From assembly GCF_900107795.1 (NCBI RefSeq), contig NZ_FNRL01000005.1, forward strand, positions 187,821 to 251,820: 64,000 bases of DNA, written 5' to 3'. This document shows positions 34,072 through 44,027 of the stretch, piece by piece. Origin of the DNA: Chitinophaga terrae (ex Kim and Jung 2007). GTDB lineage: Bacteria; Bacteroidota; Bacteroidia; Chitinophagales; Chitinophagaceae. The notes beneath the pieces are model-generated. The model was not told where the DNA came from, ran no database searches, and saw nothing but the letters and a program-made list of their open reading frames with translations. A program made the translations under genes and the position numbers. Every line of letters begins with the position of its first letter. Within the stretch, counting starts at the first letter, position 1.

Positions 34072-36294
34072 CTATTTCAGGTGTTCTTCGATAGACGTGT
34101 CGTATGATTTTTTCCAGGTGCTTACTTTACCCCAGTCTTCTCCACTTACTTTCACTTCTTCTTTCGTTACTACGCCAACTTTTTCATATCTCACCGAGTT
34201 ATCGCTCGCATCTACCAGGCCATGCAATAACGCTTCGAATTTCTCCTTATCGGCAGGTTTAACGGTAACGACTACACGGCTTTGGCTTTCACCGAACAGG
34301 TAAGCATCTTTACGGAACTTGTTGTTAAGTTGCAGATCGAAACCTAAACCGCCTGGCATAGCGCTTTCCAGCAGGGTAACGAACAGGCCGCCTTCGCTGA
34401 TATCGTGAGCTGACTGGATCAGACCAGCTTTGTTCAGTTTAGTGATCGCCTGTTGAACATGCAGTTCTTCATCCAGGTTGAAGTGAGGCGCAGGACTGAA
34501 TTCAACGCCAATGATCTTGTGCAGGTACTCGGAGCTGTTGATATCATTACGGCTGCGGCCTACTATATAGATCAGGTCACCTTCTTCCTTAAAGTCCAAT
34601 GTGATGCGTTGATCCAGATTTTCCAGGATACCCACCATACCAATAGTTGGAGTTGGATAAACCGGGCCGTCAGGAGACTGGTTGTAGAAGCTCACGTTAC
34701 CGCCGGTTACAGGAGTATTGAACTTGCGGCAGGCTTCACCCATACCCTGCACGGCATGAACGAACTGGTAGTAAACTTCAGGATCGTAAGGATTACCGAA
34801 GTTCAGGCAGTTAGTGATTGCCACCGGTTCGCCACCGGAGCAAACAATGTTACGCGCAGCTTCGGCAACAGCGATCTGACCGCCTTTATGGGGATCAGCA
34901 AAAACATAACGGCCATTACAGTCGGTAGTTACAGCTAATGCTTTCCTGGTAGGTTTTACCAATACGATTGCAGCGTCGCTAGGCGCGTTGGTGCTGGCGT
35001 TGGCAGTACCTACCATGCTGTCGTATTGATTATATATCCAGCGTTTTGAAGCGATGTTTGGCAGTGCCACGATCCTTTCCGCTACGAACTTTGGATGTTC
35101 GGTATCGGGGATGTTTTGAATATCGAATGCTTTGATCTTTGCGAAATAAGCAGGTTCGGTATAAGCGCGGTGATATTGAGGAGCGCCTCCGCCCAGCACT
35201 AAGCTTTCGGCAGGAACATCCGCTTCCAGTTCACCGTTCATATAGAATTTCAGGTTGGTATCTTTAGTTACTTCACCGATCTGAACGCAGTGCAGATCCC
35301 ATTTTTCGAAGATATCGAGCACTGGTTTCTCCTGACCTTTCTTCACTACAACCAGCATACGTTCCTGGCTTTCGCTCAGCAGCATTTCCCAGGCTTTCAT
35401 ATCTTTCTGGCGGGTAGGCACTTTATCGAGCCAGATATTCATACCATGCTCGCCTTTCGCACTCATTTCAGCGGTGGAGCAGGTGATACCTGCAGCGCCC
35501 ATATCCTGCATACCGATGATAGCGCCGGTTTTGATGATCTCGAGGCAGGCTTCCAGTAATTTCTTTTCCTGGAACGGGTCTCCAACCTGAACGGCTGGCA
35601 AATCCTCCACGCTTTCTTCGGTGATGTTGGCAGATGCAAAAGAAGCGCCGCCGATACCATCTTTACCGGTAGCAGAACCTACGATAAATACCGGGTTGCC
35701 TTCGCCATGGGAAGTAGCGGAAACGGTCTGACCAACTTTTACAATACCAACGCTCATAGCGTTTACCAGCGGGTTGGTACCGTAGCAATCTTCAAAATAG
35801 GTTTCACCGGCCACGGTAGGAACACCGAAGCAGTTGCCGTAATGACCGATACCATGTACTATACCTTTAACTAAGTGTTGGGTTTTAGGGTCGTTGATAT
35901 TTCCGAAACGCAGGGAGTTCAATGCTGCGATTGGGCGGGCGCCCATTGTGAAAATATCGCGGTGGATACCACCTACACCGGTAGCAGCGCCCTGGAATGG
36001 TTCGATAGCAGATGGGTGGTTGTGGGATTCTATCTTGAATACCACCGCGTAACCATCGCCAATATCAACCAGCCCGGCATTTTCTTCTCCGGCTTTAACC
36101 AGCAGTCTGTCGCCTTCGCGAGGGAGGGACTTCAGCCAAACAATTGAGTTCTTATAAGAGCAGTGCTCACTCCACATTACAGAATACATACTGAGTTCTG
36201 TAAAATTGGGCACACGGCCTAAAATGGTCTTGATCCGTTCAAACTCGTCAGCGGTCAGTCCTAACTGTTCAGCAATTTCTACGGTGGTTTGCAT
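34072..36294 (-). CDS. purL: Phosphoribosylformylglycinamidine synthase subunit PurL
   Basis: Small-type PurL (740 residues), the ATP-dependent catalytic subunit that converts FGAR to FGAM in purine synthesis, requiring separate PurQ and PurS, neither in the window. Visible signatures: an N-terminal [20 protein letters not shown], then [11 protein letters not shown] with the active-site His, [38 protein letters not shown], and [12 protein letters not shown] in the second half, where the AIRS-like domain is repeated. Monocistronic, with its own terminator. The start is 289 bp from divergent glnN; I saw no PurR-type operator in that gap. Confidence 0.96.
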   Translation of the reverse strand: MQTTVEIAEQLGLTADEFERIKTILGRVPNFTELSMYSVMWSEHCSYKNSIVWLKSLPREGDRLLVKAGEENAGLVDIGDGYAVVFKIESHNHPSAIEPFQGAATGVGGIHRDIFTMGARPIAALNSLRFGNINDPKTQHLVKGIVHGIGHYGNCFGVPTVAGETYFEDCYGTNPLVNAMSVGIVKVGQTVSATSHGEGNPVFIVGSATGKDGIGGASFASANITEESVEDLPAVQVGDPFQEKKLLEACLEIIKTGAIIGMQDMGAAGITCSTAEMSAKGEHGMNIWLDKVPTRQKDMKAWEMLLSESQERMLVVVKKGQEKPVLDIFEKWDLHCVQIGEVTKDTNLKFYMNGELEADVPAESLVLGGGAPQYHRAYTEPAYFAKIKAFDIQNIPDTEHPKFVAERIVALPNIASKRWIYNQYDSMVGTANASTNAPSDAAIVLVKPTRKALAVTTDCNGRYVFADPHKGGQIAVAEAARNIVCSGGEPVAITNCLNFGNPYDPEVYYQFVHAVQGMGEACRKFNTPVTGGNVSFYNQSPDGPVYPTPTIGMVGILENLDQRITLDFKEEGDLIYIVGRSRNDINSSEYLHKIIGVEFSPAPHFNLDEELHVQQAITKLNKAGLIQSAHDISEGGLFVTLLESAMPGGLGFDLQLNNKFRKDAYLFGESQSRVVVTVKPADKEKFEALLHGLVDASDNSVRYEKVGVVTKEEVKVSGEDWGKVSTWKKSYDTSIEEHLK

Positions 36295-36583
36295 GTATTA
36301 AAGTATAAACTCGGGTGATTTAAAAGAAGTTGCAAAACTAGGTGTTTTTCCTGCAAATGCCAAGAGGTAAAGGGATACGAACTGAAAGCAAGCGATTTGC
36401 CTTTGGTTTCATATTACTATTTTTAAAATTTATCAGTTTTGGGACTTGCTCAGGTTAAATATTTGACCAAATAACAAAAAAACCATCTTTTCAAGGGTCA
36501 AAATGTAATTTTTCAGTTAAAATGAACAATTTATTTGCAATTATAACGTCTAGTGTGTTCTTTTGTGTAAAATATATTACAGC

Positions 36584-38773
36584 ATGCAATCGTTACGTTT
36601 CAAAGCGCTGGAAGGATTAGCTGGCGTAGACTCCACTCTCTCCGAAAATAACGGTAAAATCACCGATGTATTTGGCAGCAATGTTTTCACAGGTAAAGTA
36701 GTTCGTGAATACTTAAGCGACGAGGCTTACAAGAGCCTGATGAACTCCATTAAAAATGGCACCAAGCTGGAACGTAAAATGTCCGAGCAAATTGCTTCCG
36801 GTATGAAAGCATGGGCTATGAAAAAAGGTGTTACTCACTACACCCACTGGTTCCAGCCTTTAACCGGTACTACCGCCGAAAAGCACGATTCATTTTTTAC
36901 TCTTAAAGGTGATGGTACTGCTCTGGAAACTTTTGACGGCGATGCGCTCGTTCAACAGGAACCAGATGCATCCAGCTTCCCTAACGGAGGTCTGAGAGCC
37001 ACTTTCGAAGCTCGTGGTTATACTGCATGGGATCCGTCTTCCCCGGCTTTTATCCTGGAAAACGCATCAGGTAAAACCCTCTGCATCCCTACCATCTTCG
37101 TTGCCTACACTGGCGAATCACTGGATTATAAAGCTCCCCTGTTAAAAGCACTGGCTGCACTGGATAAAGCTGCAGTTGATGTTTGCAACTATTTCGATAA
37201 GAACGTTACCAAAGTAACTGCTACCCTGGGTTGGGAACAGGAATACTTCCTGGTAGACGAAGCGCTGGCTAATGCACGTCCTGACCTGATCATGACCGGT
37301 CGTACTGTTGTAGGTCACGCTCCTTCTAAAGGTCAACAGCTGGAAGACCACTATTTCGGTGCAATTCCTGACCGCGTTTACGCTTACATGCGCGATTTTG
37401 AACTGGAAGCCTACAAACTGGGTATTCCTTTAAGGACCCGTCACAACGAGGTAGCTCCTTCCCAGTTCGAGTGCGCTCCTATCTTTGAAGAAGTGAACAT
37501 CGCAGTAGACCACAACTCACTGCTGATGGACGTAATGAATAAAGTGGCTAAACGTCACAAACTGAAAGTGTTATTGCACGAGAAACCTTTCGCAGGCATC
37601 AACGGTTCAGGTAAACACAATAACTGGAGCATGGCTACAGATACCGGTGTAAACCTCCTGGCTCCGGGTAAGACCCCTAAGACCAACCTGATGTTCCTCA
37701 CTTTCTTCGTGAACACTATCAAAGCAGTACATGATTATGCAGACCTGATGAGAGCTTCTATTGCTTCTCCAAGCAATGACTTCCGTCTGGGCGCTAACGA
37801 AGCTCCTCCTGCTATCATCTCTGTTTTCACCGGTAAATACCTGCACGAAGTACTGCAAGAGGTTAAAACCCGTGTTAACAACAAATTTGACGAACAAGAC
37901 GAAGCGATCCTGAAGTTAGACCTGCACCGTCATATTCCTGAACTGTTGCTGGATAACACCGATCGTAACCGTACTTCTCCGTTTGCCTTCACCGGTAACA
38001 AATTCGAGTTCCGCGCCGTTGGTTCTACTGCAAACTGCGCCTCTGCAATGACCGTTCTGAACACTATCGTGGCTAAAACATTAGCTAACTTTAAAGTGGA
38101 AGTTGACGGCCTGATCGAGAAAGGTGAGAAAAAAGAGATTGCAATTATGCAAACTCTTCGGAAATATATTGTAGATTCGGAAAAAGTATTGTTCGAAGGC
38201 GATGGTTACAGTGAAGAATGGGAAAAAGAAGCTGAAAAGAGAGGTTTACCAAACATCAAGACCACTCCAAAAGCGCTGGATGCCTATGTAACTGAAAAAG
38301 CTACCAAACTGTTTACAGAAACAGGTATCTACAATGCCAAAGAATTACACGCCCGTCATGAGATCCTGCTGGAAGACTATGTGAAGAAAGTACAGATCGA
38401 AGCCCGCGTGATCGGCGATCTCGCTACCAACACTATACTGCCTTCTGCAGTTAGCTACCTGAACGACCTGATCGAAAACATCAAAGGTCTGAAAGAAATC
38501 GGGTTGGGAGAAGAAGCCGTTAAAGCTCAAAAACAAATAGCTGCTAAAATAGCTGAACATATTAATGTAATAAGTGAGAATGTACAGGCTATGATCGAAG
38601 CGCGCAAAGTGGCTAACAAACTTAGCGACAGCCGCCAGAAAGCGATCGACTACTGTGAAAAAATCAAGCCGTACTTCGATGTTATCCGCTACCACTCTGA
38701 TAAATTAGAGTTCCTGGTGGATGACAAAAAATGGGCGCTGCCTAAATACAGAGAGCTGCTTTTCTTGCGATAA
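36584..38773 (+). CDS. glnN: Glutamine synthetase type III
   Basis: ATP-dependent ligation of ammonia to glutamate. The long type III form (729 residues from the ATG at 36584; the open frame starts at 36563 with a TTG) is typical of Bacteroidota. Signatures: TLGWEQEYFLVDE (metal-binding Glu residues), RTRHNEVAPSQFECAPIFE, FAGINGSGKHNNWSMATD, and NRTSPFAFTGNKFEFRAVGS toward the C-terminal part of the catalytic domain, followed by a helical C-terminal region. The 289-bp upstream gap, shared with divergent purL, has an inverted TTTGACC / GGTCAAA pair near 36473-36503, unproven as an operator. A strong terminator follows. Confidence 0.95.
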   Translation: MQSLRFKALEGLAGVDSTLSENNGKITDVFGSNVFTGKVVREYLSDEAYKSLMNSIKNGTKLERKMSEQIASGMKAWAMKKGVTHYTHWFQPLTGTTAEKHDSFFTLKGDGTALETFDGDALVQQEPDASSFPNGGLRATFEARGYTAWDPSSPAFILENASGKTLCIPTIFVAYTGESLDYKAPLLKALAALDKAAVDVCNYFDKNVTKVTATLGWEQEYFLVDEALANARPDLIMTGRTVVGHAPSKGQQLEDHYFGAIPDRVYAYMRDFELEAYKLGIPLRTRHNEVAPSQFECAPIFEEVNIAVDHNSLLMDVMNKVAKRHKLKVLLHEKPFAGINGSGKHNNWSMATDTGVNLLAPGKTPKTNLMFLTFFVNTIKAVHDYADLMRASIASPSNDFRLGANEAPPAIISVFTGKYLHEVLQEVKTRVNNKFDEQDEAILKLDLHRHIPELLLDNTDRNRTSPFAFTGNKFEFRAVGSTANCASAMTVLNTIVAKTLANFKVEVDGLIEKGEKKEIAIMQTLRKYIVDSEKVLFEGDGYSEEWEKEAEKRGLPNIKTTPKALDAYVTEKATKLFTETGIYNAKELHARHEILLEDYVKKVQIEARVIGDLATNTILPSAVSYLNDLIENIKGLKEIGLGEEAVKAQKQIAAKIAEHINVISENVQAMIEARKVANKLSDSRQKAIDYCEKIKPYFDVIRYHSDKLEFLVDDKKWALPKYRELLFLR

Positions 38774-38801
38774 AACCGTAAGATTGTTTTGGTGTATGAT
38801 T

Positions 38802-38833
38802 AGCCCCGGATTTTCATCCGGGGCTTTTTTTAT
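38802..38833 (+). terminator. Terminator after glnN
   Basis: Stem AGCCCCGGA (38802-38810) with TCCGGGGCT (38817-38825), then a run of seven Ts; 28 bp after the glnN stop. Confidence 0.92.
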
Positions 38834-38976
38834 GCACAACATTTCGTAAATTCAATGATACAGGATTTGTGGAGATATTGATCACTCCTAAATACTTCAG
38901 ACAATGCTTTCGTTGAAAATGCTGTTCCTGGGCGGCATACTCGCTCCTACGATTAAAGAACAATAAGCGGTCTTGT

Positions 38977-39014
38977 AAAAAAAGAAGGTTGCCCCTTGAT
39001 GAGAGACAACCTTC
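38977..39014 (-). terminator. Terminator after accC
   Basis: Stem GAAGGTTG (38984-38991) with CAACCTTC (39007-39014), T-run on the minus strand (38977-38983), 22 bp after the accC stop. Confidence 0.8.
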
Positions 39015-39036
39015 GTGGTATCGTTTATTGCTTTGC

Positions 39037-40374
39037 TTACACCAGCTTGAATGTTTCAGTGAACTTGGTAGTAAAGTTTCCTTTACGGAAGTTCTCATCG
39101 CGCATTAGTTGCTGGTGGAAAGGAATAGTTGTTTTAACTCCTTCGATCACAAATTCGCTCAGCGCACGTTCCATGGTGTTGATAGCTTCTTCACGGGTTT
39201 GAGCCATGGTGATGATCTTAGCTACCATAGAATCGTAGTACGGCGGAATTACGTAACCGGCATAGATATGAGAGTCTACTCTCACGCCATGACCGCCCGG
39301 GATATGCAGTGTAGTGATCTTGCCCGGAGAAGGACGGAAGTCGTTGTACGGATCTTCCGCGTTGATACGGCACTCGATCGCGTGCATTTGCGGAGTATAG
39401 TTTTTACCGGAGATAGGAATACCAGCTGCGATCTTGATCTGTTCTTTGATCAGGTCGAAGTTGATAACTTCTTCAGTAACGCCATGTTCTACCTGGATAC
39501 GGGTATTCATTTCCATGAAGTAGAAGTTGCGGTGTTTATCTACCAGGAACTCGATGGTTCCGACGCTTTCGTAATTGATAGCTGCAGCAGCCCTGATAGC
39601 CGCTTCACCCATTTTTTCACGCAGTTCGGGAGTCATGAACGGAGAAGGAGATTCTTCTACCAGTTTCTGGTGACGGCGTTGGATAGAGCAGTCCCTTTCG
39701 CTCAGGTGGCAAACTTTTCCATATTGATCGCCAGCTACCTGGATTTCGATGTGCCGGGGTTCTTCCACGAATTTCTCCATGTAGATACCGTCGTTGCTGA
39801 AAGCAGCGCGGGCTTCGTTCTTAGCCATGTTATAGGCATTCTCAAGTTCACTTTCTTCCCAGACTACACGCATACCTTTACCACCGCCGCCGGCAGTAGC
39901 TTTGATGATCACCGGAAGACCCATGCTTTTCGCGAGGGCTTTAGCTTCATCCACGCTTTGCAGCAACCCGTCGGAACCTGGAATTACCGGTACTCCGGCA
40001 GCTATCATGGTTTCTTTTGCAGTCATTTTATCACCCATTTTCCTGATCATTTCAGGAGTTGGGCCAATGAACTTGATACCATGTTCTCCGCAGATCTCGG
40101 CGAAGCGGGCATTTTCAGCCAGGAAGCCATAGCCCGGGTGAATAGCGTCTGCATTGGTGATCTCTGCAGCCGCCATCAGGTGAGGGATGTTCAGATAAGA
40201 TTCGGTGCTCTGTGGCTTACCGATGCATACTGCTTCATCAGCAAATTTCACATGCAGGCTGTCTTTATCTGCTGTTGAATAAACTGCTACCGTTTTGATA
40301 CCCATTTCCTTACAGGTACGGATAATTCTGAGGGCAATCTCGCCACGGTTGGCAATCAATATTTTCTTGAACAT
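39037..40374 (-). CDS. accC: Acetyl-CoA carboxylase, biotin carboxylase subunit
   Basis: ATP-grasp enzyme that carboxylates the biotin of AccB using bicarbonate, the first half of malonyl-CoA synthesis for fatty acids. The family start [20 protein letters not shown], the Gly-rich ATP loop [15 protein letters not shown] (about 158-172), the catalytic [14 protein letters not shown] (about 287-300) and the [11 protein letters not shown] segment are intact. Length 445 is standard. It is downstream of accB (124 bp gap) and efp on the same strand, the usual efp-accB-accC order, and has its own terminator. Confidence 0.96.
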   Translation of the reverse strand: MFKKILIANRGEIALRIIRTCKEMGIKTVAVYSTADKDSLHVKFADEAVCIGKPQSTESYLNIPHLMAAAEITNADAIHPGYGFLAENARFAEICGEHGIKFIGPTPEMIRKMGDKMTAKETMIAAGVPVIPGSDGLLQSVDEAKALAKSMGLPVIIKATAGGGGKGMRVVWEESELENAYNMAKNEARAAFSNDGIYMEKFVEEPRHIEIQVAGDQYGKVCHLSERDCSIQRRHQKLVEESPSPFMTPELREKMGEAAIRAAAAINYESVGTIEFLVDKHRNFYFMEMNTRIQVEHGVTEEVINFDLIKEQIKIAAGIPISGKNYTPQMHAIECRINAEDPYNDFRPSPGKITTLHIPGGHGVRVDSHIYAGYVIPPYYDSMVAKIITMAQTREEAINTMERALSEFVIEGVKTTIPFHQQLMRDENFRKGNFTTKFTETFKLV

Positions 40375-40498
40375 TGTTTTCCTTATAAGTTAATAAAAGC
40401 TATATATAGCAAGATAGCTTTTAACAGATAGCCTTTAGGTCCGGTTCCCATGGGGATTTTTGGAGCTAAAGGCTAAGTTAAAAGCTACATTGTTATAA

Positions 40499-40984
40499 TT
40501 ATGGTTCAACTAAAAACAAAGGCTGATCGTATTCTACCGGCGATGCATCATCTACCAGTACTTTCACAATCTTGCCGCTCACTTCACTCTCAATTTCGTT
40601 GAATAACTTCATTGCCTCGATGATACATACAACTTTGCCAGGAGTAACTTCATCTCCTACGTTGACAAATGGCGCTTTATCAGGACCTGCACTGCGGTAG
40701 AAAGTTCCGATCATCGGAGATTTGATAGTGATCAGGTTGTCTGCTTTCGGTGCGGCTGGAGCAGCGGGCGCTGCTGGTGCTGCCGGTGCCGGGGCTGCTG
40801 CAGGAGCTACAGCGGCGGCTGCTTGTACTGGTGCTATAGCAGCTGCAGGAACAGTGATTACCTGTGGTGCTTCGTTTTCTTTTTGTTTTATTGTAATCTT
40901 AAACTTGTCCTGCTCAATGCTCAGTTCACTGATATTGGATTTGTTAACCATTTTTACCAGTTCCTGAATCTGTTTAAAGTCCAT
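40499..40984 (-). CDS. accB: Acetyl-CoA carboxylase biotin carboxyl carrier protein
   Basis: Carries biotin between AccC and the carboxyltransferase. The C-terminal biotinyl domain has the attachment motif [13 protein letters not shown] (the Lys of AMK is modified) and [15 protein letters not shown]. It is linked to an N-terminal helix by an unusually long Ala/Pro-rich spacer (about residues 43-80), a flexible arm typical of the protein. Length 161. Encoded between efp and accC on the minus strand. Confidence 0.95.
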   Translation of the reverse strand: MDFKQIQELVKMVNKSNISELSIEQDKFKITIKQKENEAPQVITVPAAAIAPVQAAAAVAPAAAPAPAAPAAPAAPAAPKADNLITIKSPMIGTFYRSAGPDKAPFVNVGDEVTPGKVVCIIEAMKLFNEIESEVSGKIVKVLVDDASPVEYDQPLFLVEP

Positions 40985-41106
40985 GTAGACAGTTTTTGGT
41001 TTAGAAAAAATAGAATATGAAGGTGATTAGACTGACAGGGCAATTCACTGTTACCGGATTTAGCCGTCAACAGATCGGATGCCTTGTTAATTATACTTGT
41101 AATGAA

Positions 41107-41673
41107 TTACGCTTTTACTCTCTCGATGTATTCACCGGTTTTGGTATTTACACGGATCTGCTCCCCTTCTTCCACGAATAAAGGAACCATTACGGTTGCG
41201 CCTGTTTCTACAGTAGCTGGCTTTAAAGTACGGGTAGCTGTGTCCCCTTTCAGGCCTGGTTCAGAGTAAGTTACAGTCATAACGATCTTATCCGGTAATT
41301 CTACCGCCATATACTGATCAGTTTCTGTATTGATCTGTACGCTTACTTCCTGGCCTTCTTTCAGGAATTGCGGCGCATCAATAGCAGTTTCCGGCATGGC
41401 TATCTGTTCAAAGGTTTCGTTATCCATGAAATTGTAGCCAGTGTCGTCTTTATATAAAAACTGAAAAGGTTTCTTTTCTATACGGATTGGAAAAATAGTA
41501 TCACCGGAGTTCCAGGTATGCTCAATAGAACGGCTATTATCAACGCCCTTCAATTTAGCCCAAACCTTTGCGGCTGCACGGGCGGTTTTGTTCTGACCAA
41601 ACTCTACAACAGAATATAAACTGTTATCCAGTTTAATGATTAATCCTGTTCTGATATCTGCGGTTGTAGCCAT
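41107..41673 (-). CDS. efp: Elongation factor P, with Arg at the tip
   Basis: Translation factor that relieves ribosome stalling at polyproline. Three-domain architecture is visible: domain I (about 1-64), and the highly conserved C-terminal GDTATRTLKPATVETGATV and VPLFVEEGEQIRV in domains II-III. The tip loop, usually PGKG with a modified Lys, reads NKTARAAAKVWAKLKG here: the position of the modified Lys is Arg (R32), as in EarP-rhamnosylated EF-P, but the flanking residues differ from both classes. Length 188 is normal. Upstream of accB on the same strand; how the tip is modified, if at all, cannot be seen. Confidence 0.95.
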   Translation of the reverse strand: MATTADIRTGLIIKLDNSLYSVVEFGQNKTARAAAKVWAKLKGVDNSRSIEHTWNSGDTIFPIRIEKKPFQFLYKDDTGYNFMDNETFEQIAMPETAIDAPQFLKEGQEVSVQINTETDQYMAVELPDKIVMTVTYSEPGLKGDTATRTLKPATVETGATVMVPLFVEEGEQIRVNTKTGEYIERVKA

Positions 41674-41857
41674 AAATTGGTTACTGATTTTAAGTTAAAA
41701 ATTTTATACGGACTGCAAAAGTAAAAATTTTCGCATATGAAAAAGCATATGGAATCCAAATTTAGGCGGAATAGTTACTTTTTACCTCAATTTTCGGCTA
41801 TTTTACGCAATAAATGACATTTAAACGGTAAATTTAAACCCAAATCAAGAAATTTTT

Positions 41858-42367
41858 ATGAGTATGCGTTACGTGTTTTTAGTCCTTTTTTGCTGCATTT
41901 CCGTCTTTTCCCGAGCCCAAACGACATCCAGTACGACATCTAAACCGGCCTATCTTCAATACCCGATCATTCCTGCTTTCCCGATGACCTTACCTGACGG
42001 GCATGTTATCACAAAAAATGACCTGAAAAAGAACGTAAAAACAATGGTTTTTGTATTTAGCGTAGATTGCGACCATTGCAAACACCTGACAGAAGAAGTT
42101 ACCAGGAATATCGATAAATTTAAGAACGTACAAATTTTAATGGTCACTCCTTTTAAAGTGGATCAAATGAAGGAGTATTATGAACAATATAAAATCAAAA
42201 ATTACCCTAACATCATCATGGCCAGTGAACCCACTCGCCAAATTATGTATTTCTATGATCTGCGTTATTTCCCCGGCCTATTCATTTACGACAAGAAACA
42301 ACAGCTTGTTAAAGGAATGGAAGGCGATGTAAAAGTCGACACCCTGCTATCCTATCTGAATAAGTAA
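41858..42367 (+). CDS. Exported thioredoxin-like protein
   Basis: A 169-residue protein with a signal peptide (about 1-21, VLFCCISVFSRA) and a thioredoxin-fold domain. The redox motif is CDHC (C71, C74) in VFSVDCDHCKHLTEE, and the cis-Pro position is probably in FPGLFIYD. It probably acts in the periplasm as a disulfide reductase or cytochrome/lipoprotein maturation factor; the exact role is unknown. It is followed 85 bp later by mdh, which has its own promoter-like box. Confidence 0.82.
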   Translation: MSMRYVFLVLFCCISVFSRAQTTSSTTSKPAYLQYPIIPAFPMTLPDGHVITKNDLKKNVKTMVFVFSVDCDHCKHLTEEVTRNIDKFKNVQILMVTPFKVDQMKEYYEQYKIKNYPNIIMASEPTRQIMYFYDLRYFPGLFIYDKKQQLVKGMEGDVKVDTLLSYLNK

Positions 42368-42406
42368 TAAGTGATCATCCGCCCACTTATTGCACGGCCG
42401 AGTTGC

Positions 42407-42414
42407 TACATTTG
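42407..42414 (+). promoter_or_regulatory. Candidate -7 box (TACATTTG) for mdh
   Basis: Perfect TAnnTTTG 38 bp upstream of the mdh start; nearest TTG at 42390-42392 is too close (14 bp) for a normal -33. Confidence 0.35.
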
Positions 42415-42452
42415 TTTTATTCACATTCATTCTTCACTTAAAACTATTACAC

Positions 42453-43394
42453 ATGAAAGTTACAGTAGTAGGAGCCGGAAATGTGGGCGCGACCTGTGCC
42501 AACGTATTGGCCCACAAAGATTTTCTGACGGAGGTGGTTTTATTGGATATTAAAGAAGGAACAGCTGAAGGAAAGGCCCTTGATACCTGGCAACAGGCCC
42601 CTATTGATTATTACAGTACCAAAACGATCGGCGTAACCAACGACTATTCCAAAACTGCCCAAAGCGATGTAGTGGTTATTACTTCCGGCCTCCCCCGAAA
42701 ACCCGGCATGAGCAGGGACGACCTGATCTCAACTAACGCCAACATCGTTAGATCTGTAACGGAAAACATCATCAAACACTCGCCCGACACTATTATTATC
42801 GTTGTTAGCAACCCGTTGGATGTGATGACCTATTGCAGCTACCTGGCTGCGAAAAAAGACAGCAGCAAGGTATTCGGCATGGCTGGCATCCTCGACACAG
42901 CGAGGTACCGCGCTTTCCTGGCAGATGAAATTCAATGCTCCCCGAAAGACATCCAGGCTATTCTCATGGGCGGCCATGGCGACACAATGGTTCCCCTGCC
43001 ACGTTACACCACTGTTAGCGGTATACCGGTAACCGAACTTGTTGCCCCTGATAAACTGGAAGCGATCATTCAACGAACCAAAGTAGGCGGTGGCGAGATT
43101 GTTAACCTGTTAGGCACTTCCGCCTGGTATGGCCCCGGCGCTGCAGCCGCCCAGATGGTAGAAGCTATCCTGAAAGATGAGAAAAGGATCTTCCCCGTTT
43201 GCGCATGGCTAAGCGGTCAATACGGCTTAAAAGATATCTACCTTGGCGTACCTGTAGTATTGGGAAAAAATGGTATCGAAAAGATCATAGAACTGCAACT
43301 GAACTCCGAAGAAAAAGACCTTCTCAACAACTCCGCAAAGCATGTTAAAGAAGTAATGGATGTTTTGGATAACATGCAATCTGCTGCTGTATAA
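42453..43394 (+). CDS. mdh: Malate dehydrogenase
   Basis: NAD-dependent interconversion of malate and oxaloacetate in the TCA cycle. The ATG at 42453 gives MKVTVVGAGNVGATCANVLA with the NAD motif at the usual position (GAGNVG, 7-12); the longest frame begins 63 bp upstream and is not supported. Catalytic signatures: Arg residues in GLPRKPGMSRDDLI, VSNPLDVMTY, and the active-site His in LMGGHGDTMVPLPR (about 174). Length 313 matches the LDH-like MDH class of Bacteroidota. Confidence 0.96.
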   Translation: MKVTVVGAGNVGATCANVLAHKDFLTEVVLLDIKEGTAEGKALDTWQQAPIDYYSTKTIGVTNDYSKTAQSDVVVITSGLPRKPGMSRDDLISTNANIVRSVTENIIKHSPDTIIIVVSNPLDVMTYCSYLAAKKDSSKVFGMAGILDTARYRAFLADEIQCSPKDIQAILMGGHGDTMVPLPRYTTVSGIPVTELVAPDKLEAIIQRTKVGGGEIVNLLGTSAWYGPGAAAAQMVEAILKDEKRIFPVCAWLSGQYGLKDIYLGVPVVLGKNGIEKIIELQLNSEEKDLLNNSAKHVKEVMDVLDNMQSAAV

Positions 43395-43476
43395 TCGTAT
43401 AAAATTATCCTTTAATACTAATTAGGGATTTAGGGATACGAAACGGAAGGCGCATCCTTAAATCCCTAAATTATTG

Positions 43477-43484
43477 TACTTTTG
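43477..43484 (+). promoter_or_regulatory. Candidate -7 box (TACTTTTG) for MarR gene
   Basis: Perfect TAnnTTTG 82 bp upstream of the MarR start. No well spaced -33 element. Confidence 0.35.
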
Positions 43485-43565
43485 AACTGTCTCAATTAAT
43501 CGCTAATGCTATCATTTTGAAGCATTTGTCATTTGTTTCATCAAAAATTGGTTAACGCTGAATGT

Positions 43566-44027
43566 ATGTCTAATCTCGAAAAGTTAATTACTCAAAAAAC
43601 CTTTCAGAATGATCGTCAACGAGGCCTGGTAAGCCTGATCTTCGTCGGCAACTGGATCACTTCCCAGCATCAGCAATTCTTTAAGGAGTACGGCATCACC
43701 ATGCAGCAGTTCAATATACTGCGCATACTTCGCGGCCAGCACCCGGGGTCTGCAAATATCAACCTGCTGAAAGAAAGGATGCTGGACAAAATGAGCGATG
43801 TTTCCCGGCTGGTGGAAAGATTGCGGAAAGCAGATCTCGTAGAACGCAAAAACAGTGAACTGGACAGAAGAGCAGTAGAAGTCAGGATCAATGAAAAAGG
43901 CCTGCAACTATTAAAAGAAATAGATGCAGACCTCAATAAATTAAACGATGCCTTTGAATCTTTGAACGAAAGCGAAATATCTCAACTGAATCAATTGCTG
44001 GACAAAATGCTGAACAGCTATCATTGA
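43566..44027 (+). CDS. MarR family transcriptional regulator
   Basis: Winged-helix repressor-type regulator of 153 residues from the ATG at 43566 (the longest frame begins with a TTG at 43533). The DNA-binding domain is visible: INLLKERMLDKMSDVSRLVE (recognition helix) followed by the wing LDRRAVEVRINEKGLQLL. MarR proteins respond to small phenolic or toxic ligands; the target is unknown. Its stop abuts the stop of the convergent MFS transporter, which, like many MarR targets, could be a regulated gene, but transporter and regulator are convergent rather than divergent. Confidence 0.88.
   Translation: MSNLEKLITQKTFQNDRQRGLVSLIFVGNWITSQHQQFFKEYGITMQQFNILRILRGQHPGSANINLLKERMLDKMSDVSRLVERLRKADLVERKNSELDRRAVEVRINEKGLQLLKEIDADLNKLNDAFESLNESEISQLNQLLDKMLNSYH

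Noticed and set aside
39109..40278. Open frame of 389 codons on the + strand opposite accC
   Set aside because: Antisense to a strongly conserved gene whose codon pattern explains the open frame; no start context or recognisable domain.
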